Shown: one piece after another, positions 61,566 through 64,000 of the stretch
How the letters are laid out: each line of letters opens with the position of its first letter
How positions within the stretch are numbered: the stretch's first letter is position 1
Assembly: GCA_946628545.1 (NCBI GenBank)
Contig: CAMOWU010000003.1
Span: 1-64,000 of the forward strand
Length of the DNA: 64,000 bases
Direction of reading: 5' to 3'
Source of the DNA: an uncultured Bacteroides sp.
GTDB taxonomy: Bacteria > Bacteroidota > Bacteroidia > Bacteroidales > Bacteroidaceae
Translations under genes and position numbers: made by a program
Notes under the pieces: model-generated
What the model was told of the DNA's origin: nothing
Seen by the model: only the letters and a program-made list of their open reading frames with translations
Databases searched by the model: none

Positions 61566-63335
61566 TTAGATTGGTCTTGTCATCTCATACAGCCACTCGC
61601 GGTGCTCTTCATCGAGATGTGCCGCCAGTTTGTCATAGACCATTTGTTGATATTGGTTGAACCATTTGCGCTCGTCTTCCTGCAGCATCTCCACGATGAT
61701 GGGACTGGTGATGATGGGGCAGAGTGTGAGTTGCTCGAACTTGTAGTAAGGTCCGAAGGTGACTCCCTCTTGGTCTTCCACCACGAGCATGGTGTTCTCG
61801 TGTCTCACGCCATGGCTGTCGGTGATGTAGATGCCAGGCTCGTCGGTGATTGTCATGCTGGGCAAAAGTGGGGTGGGCATGTAGTTCATACGGAACTGGT
61901 GAGGTCCCTCATGTACGTTCATGAATGAACCCACGCCATGTCCGGTGCCATGCAGGTAGTTGATGCCGTATTCCCACATGGGTGCCCTGGCGAGGCAGTC
62001 GAGTTGGCTGCCGTACGTTCCTTTGGGGAAATGCACCCTGGCCAGATTGATGAATCCCCTCAGCACCAGGGTGTAGTCGCGACGTTCTTGGTCTGTGAGC
62101 GGACCTAAAGGCAGGGTGCGGGTGATGTCGGTCGTGCCATCTTGGTACTGAGCGCCTGAGTCGCAAAGAAGCAGGCCTTTGGGAAGTACTGGTATGTCGG
62201 TAGCGGGAGTGGGTTCATAGTGAACGATGGCTCCATGGGCGGCGTAGCCCATGATGGTGGCGAAACTGACACCGCGAAACAGGGGCTGTTCGGCTCTGAG
62301 CGAGGTGAGTTTGGCTTCGAGGCTCAATTCTGTCTGTCCGCCATCTTTCACTGCTTGCAATGCCCATTTCATCCATTTCACCATGGCGATGCCATCTTTC
62401 AGCATGGCGCTGTGGTAGCCTTTGATCTCCGTCGCGTTCTTCATGATTTTCATGGTCGAGACGGGGCAGTCGGCCAGGATAGGGTGGGCAAGGCATGAAT
62501 AGACACCGTAATTGGTTTTGGCGGCTTCTATCTGAATCTTTTTCTCCATGCCCTTCAAGTCTGTGGCGATGGCATCGTAGTCCTTCACTTCCACACCTTC
62601 AGCCTGCAGGTAGTCGCAAACCTCCTCGGGCAGTTTCTCTGACTTGGTGTAGAGCGTGATGGTGTCGTCGCAAATCAGCAGGTAACTCACGAAGACAGGG
62701 TTGTAGTCGATGTCGTTGCCTCTCAGGTTGAGTGTCCAAGCCACTTCGTCGAGCATAGATACCAACAGACCCTCAGCTTTGTTCTTGTGGTAGGCTTGAC
62801 GAATCCTTGATACCTTGCTGCCAGTGCTTTCTCCTGCCAGTTCCAAGGGCTGGATCAGCACTTTCTCCTCTGGCAGTGCCGGTCTGTCGGTCCAAATGGT
62901 TTGATAGGGGTCGATGTCGGTGCGTAAGCTCAATCCGTATTCGGCCAGTTCCTTCTGAAGCGTCTGAACGGATTCCACGGTGTTGGTCCAACCATCTACT
63001 CCTACGCATCCTCCTTCCTCCAGCTGCTGGCCAATCCATTCGCTGATGGTGGGTGTGCCTTCTATCTTGTCTTTCTGCAATGTGAAGTACGTGTCCTTGA
63101 TCTGCTCGGCTGCCTGCAGGAAATAACGTGAGTCGGTCCAGAGCGCAGCTGCATCAGAAGTGACTACAGCCGTTCCGGCTGAACCATTGAATCCTGAGAT
63201 CCATTCTCTGGAATACCATCTTGAAGGCACATACTCACCAGAGTGTGGGTCTGTGCTTGGGGTGATGAAAGCGTCGATCTTCTGCGCTGCCATCAGCTGA
63301 CGCAGGGCGTCAACATGTTTGTTAGTGTCGTTCAT
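61566..63335 (-). CDS. Xaa-Pro aminopeptidase (M24 family)
   Basis: N-terminal creatinase domain; LLCDSGAQYQDGTTDITRTLPLG; GTGHGVGSFMNVHEGP; TDEPGIYITDSHGVRHENTMLV. Confidence 0.94.
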   Translation of the reverse strand: MNDTNKHVDALRQLMAAQKIDAFITPSTDPHSGEYVPSRWYSREWISGFNGSAGTAVVTSDAAALWTDSRYFLQAAEQIKDTYFTLQKDKIEGTPTISEWIGQQLEEGGCVGVDGWTNTVESVQTLQKELAEYGLSLRTDIDPYQTIWTDRPALPEEKVLIQPLELAGESTGSKVSRIRQAYHKNKAEGLLVSMLDEVAWTLNLRGNDIDYNPVFVSYLLICDDTITLYTKSEKLPEEVCDYLQAEGVEVKDYDAIATDLKGMEKKIQIEAAKTNYGVYSCLAHPILADCPVSTMKIMKNATEIKGYHSAMLKDGIAMVKWMKWALQAVKDGGQTELSLEAKLTSLRAEQPLFRGVSFATIMGYAAHGAIVHYEPTPATDIPVLPKGLLLCDSGAQYQDGTTDITRTLPLGPLTDQERRDYTLVLRGFINLARVHFPKGTYGSQLDCLARAPMWEYGINYLHGTGHGVGSFMNVHEGPHQFRMNYMPTPLLPSMTITDEPGIYITDSHGVRHENTMLVVEDQEGVTFGPYYKFEQLTLCPIITSPIIVEMLQEDERKWFNQYQQMVYDKLAAHLDEEHREWLYEMTRPI

Positions 63336-63564
63336 GTTGTGGTTTTTAATTGATTATAGCGCAAAGTTAATATTTTTTGCACGATTTTTGCAGAATATCG
63401 GGATTTGTTTGGACAAATATGTTATCTTTGCAATATAAAAGTGAATAACATGTATGATGAGAAACAACTTTGAGTGTATTTTCCTCTTTTCGCACTGTAT
63501 GTGTTTTTCAGCTTTGAGGTAGTGAAGCAGAACATTTATTATCTAACATTAAAATAAACAGATT

Positions 63565-64000
63565 ATGGGATTCTTAACAGACGATAAACTCGTCATTGTA
63601 GGAGCCGGTGGTGCTATCGGTTCCACTATGGTACAGACAGCTTTGACAATGAAGCTCACTCCAAATGTTTGTCTCTATGATGTCTATGCTCCAGGTATGG
63701 AAGGCGTGATGGAAGAGATGTTCCATTGCGGCTACGACGGTGTCAACCTGACAGCTACTACTGATGTTGCTGAGGCTTTCAAGGATGCTAAGTACATCAT
63801 CTCCTCTGGTGGCGCTCCCCGCAAGGCTGGTATGACCCGTGAGGACCTGTTGGCCGGTAACTGCAAGATTGCCGAGGAACTGGGTAAGAATATCAAGGCA
63901 TATTGCCCCGACGTGAAGCATGTGGTCATCATCTTCAACCCAGCTGACCTTACAGGTTTGGTGACATTGCTCTATTCTGGTCTGAAGCCAGGTCAGGTGA
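63565..64000 (+). CDS. mdh: Malate dehydrogenase, partial (runs off the window end)
   Basis: ATG at 63565: MGFLTDDKLVIVGAGGAIGSTMVQTALTMKLTPNVCLYDVYAPGMEGVMEEMFHCGYDG...; not in the ORF track because no stop is reached. Confidence 0.88.
   Translation, partial: MGFLTDDKLVIVGAGGAIGSTMVQTALTMKLTPNVCLYDVYAPGMEGVMEEMFHCGYDGVNLTATTDVAEAFKDAKYIISSGGAPRKAGMTREDLLAGNCKIAEELGKNIKAYCPDVKHVVIIFNPADLTGLVTLLYSGLKPGQV

Noticed and set aside
63362-63430. Promoters around the pepP-like/mdh divergent region (TAACTTTG minus, TATCTTTG plus)
   Set aside because: The -7 elements look good but no -33 TTTG at the right spacing was found, so not listed as features.

Overview
This 64-kb window looks like a chromosomal segment of a Bacteroidetes, Prevotella-like genome. 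The basis is SusC/SusD pairs, TTTG-N19-21-TAnnTTTG promoters, T9SS-like C-termini and the housekeeping gene content. Left part: cobU (-), a large secreted modular protein, then a compact ~17-kb same-strand locus (fasciclin lipoprotein, SusC, SusD, two fasciclin lipoproteins, SusC, SusD) with no recognisable CAZyme. It is followed by two giant secreted paralogs whose first ~2.34 kb are identical at the nucleotide level while their 3' portions diverge. Middle: tyrS, an extended RluA-family protein, and a minus-strand cluster (GT2-DUF4922-like fusion, SpoIID-like, two AmpG-like MFS permeases, HAD phosphatase/mutase) that may form an uncharacterised cell-wall or sugar salvage system. Right part: YfhO-like protein, tandem SGNH esterase, birA, nitroreductase, queA, NUDIX, Smr/DUF2027, pssA/psd, GH127-like protein, gltX, waaA, gamma-carbonic anhydrase-like protein, Xaa-Pro aminopeptidase and the start of mdh. 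At least four families of short repeats (12-bp, 7-bp and 9/10-bp tandem arrays, and a 24-bp palindromic element) recur in the window. One 7-bp array lies inside the SpoIID coding sequence, where unit gain or loss would shift the reading frame. No rRNA, tRNA, CRISPR array or transposase was recognised. All family calls come from reading the translations by eye; no database search was run.
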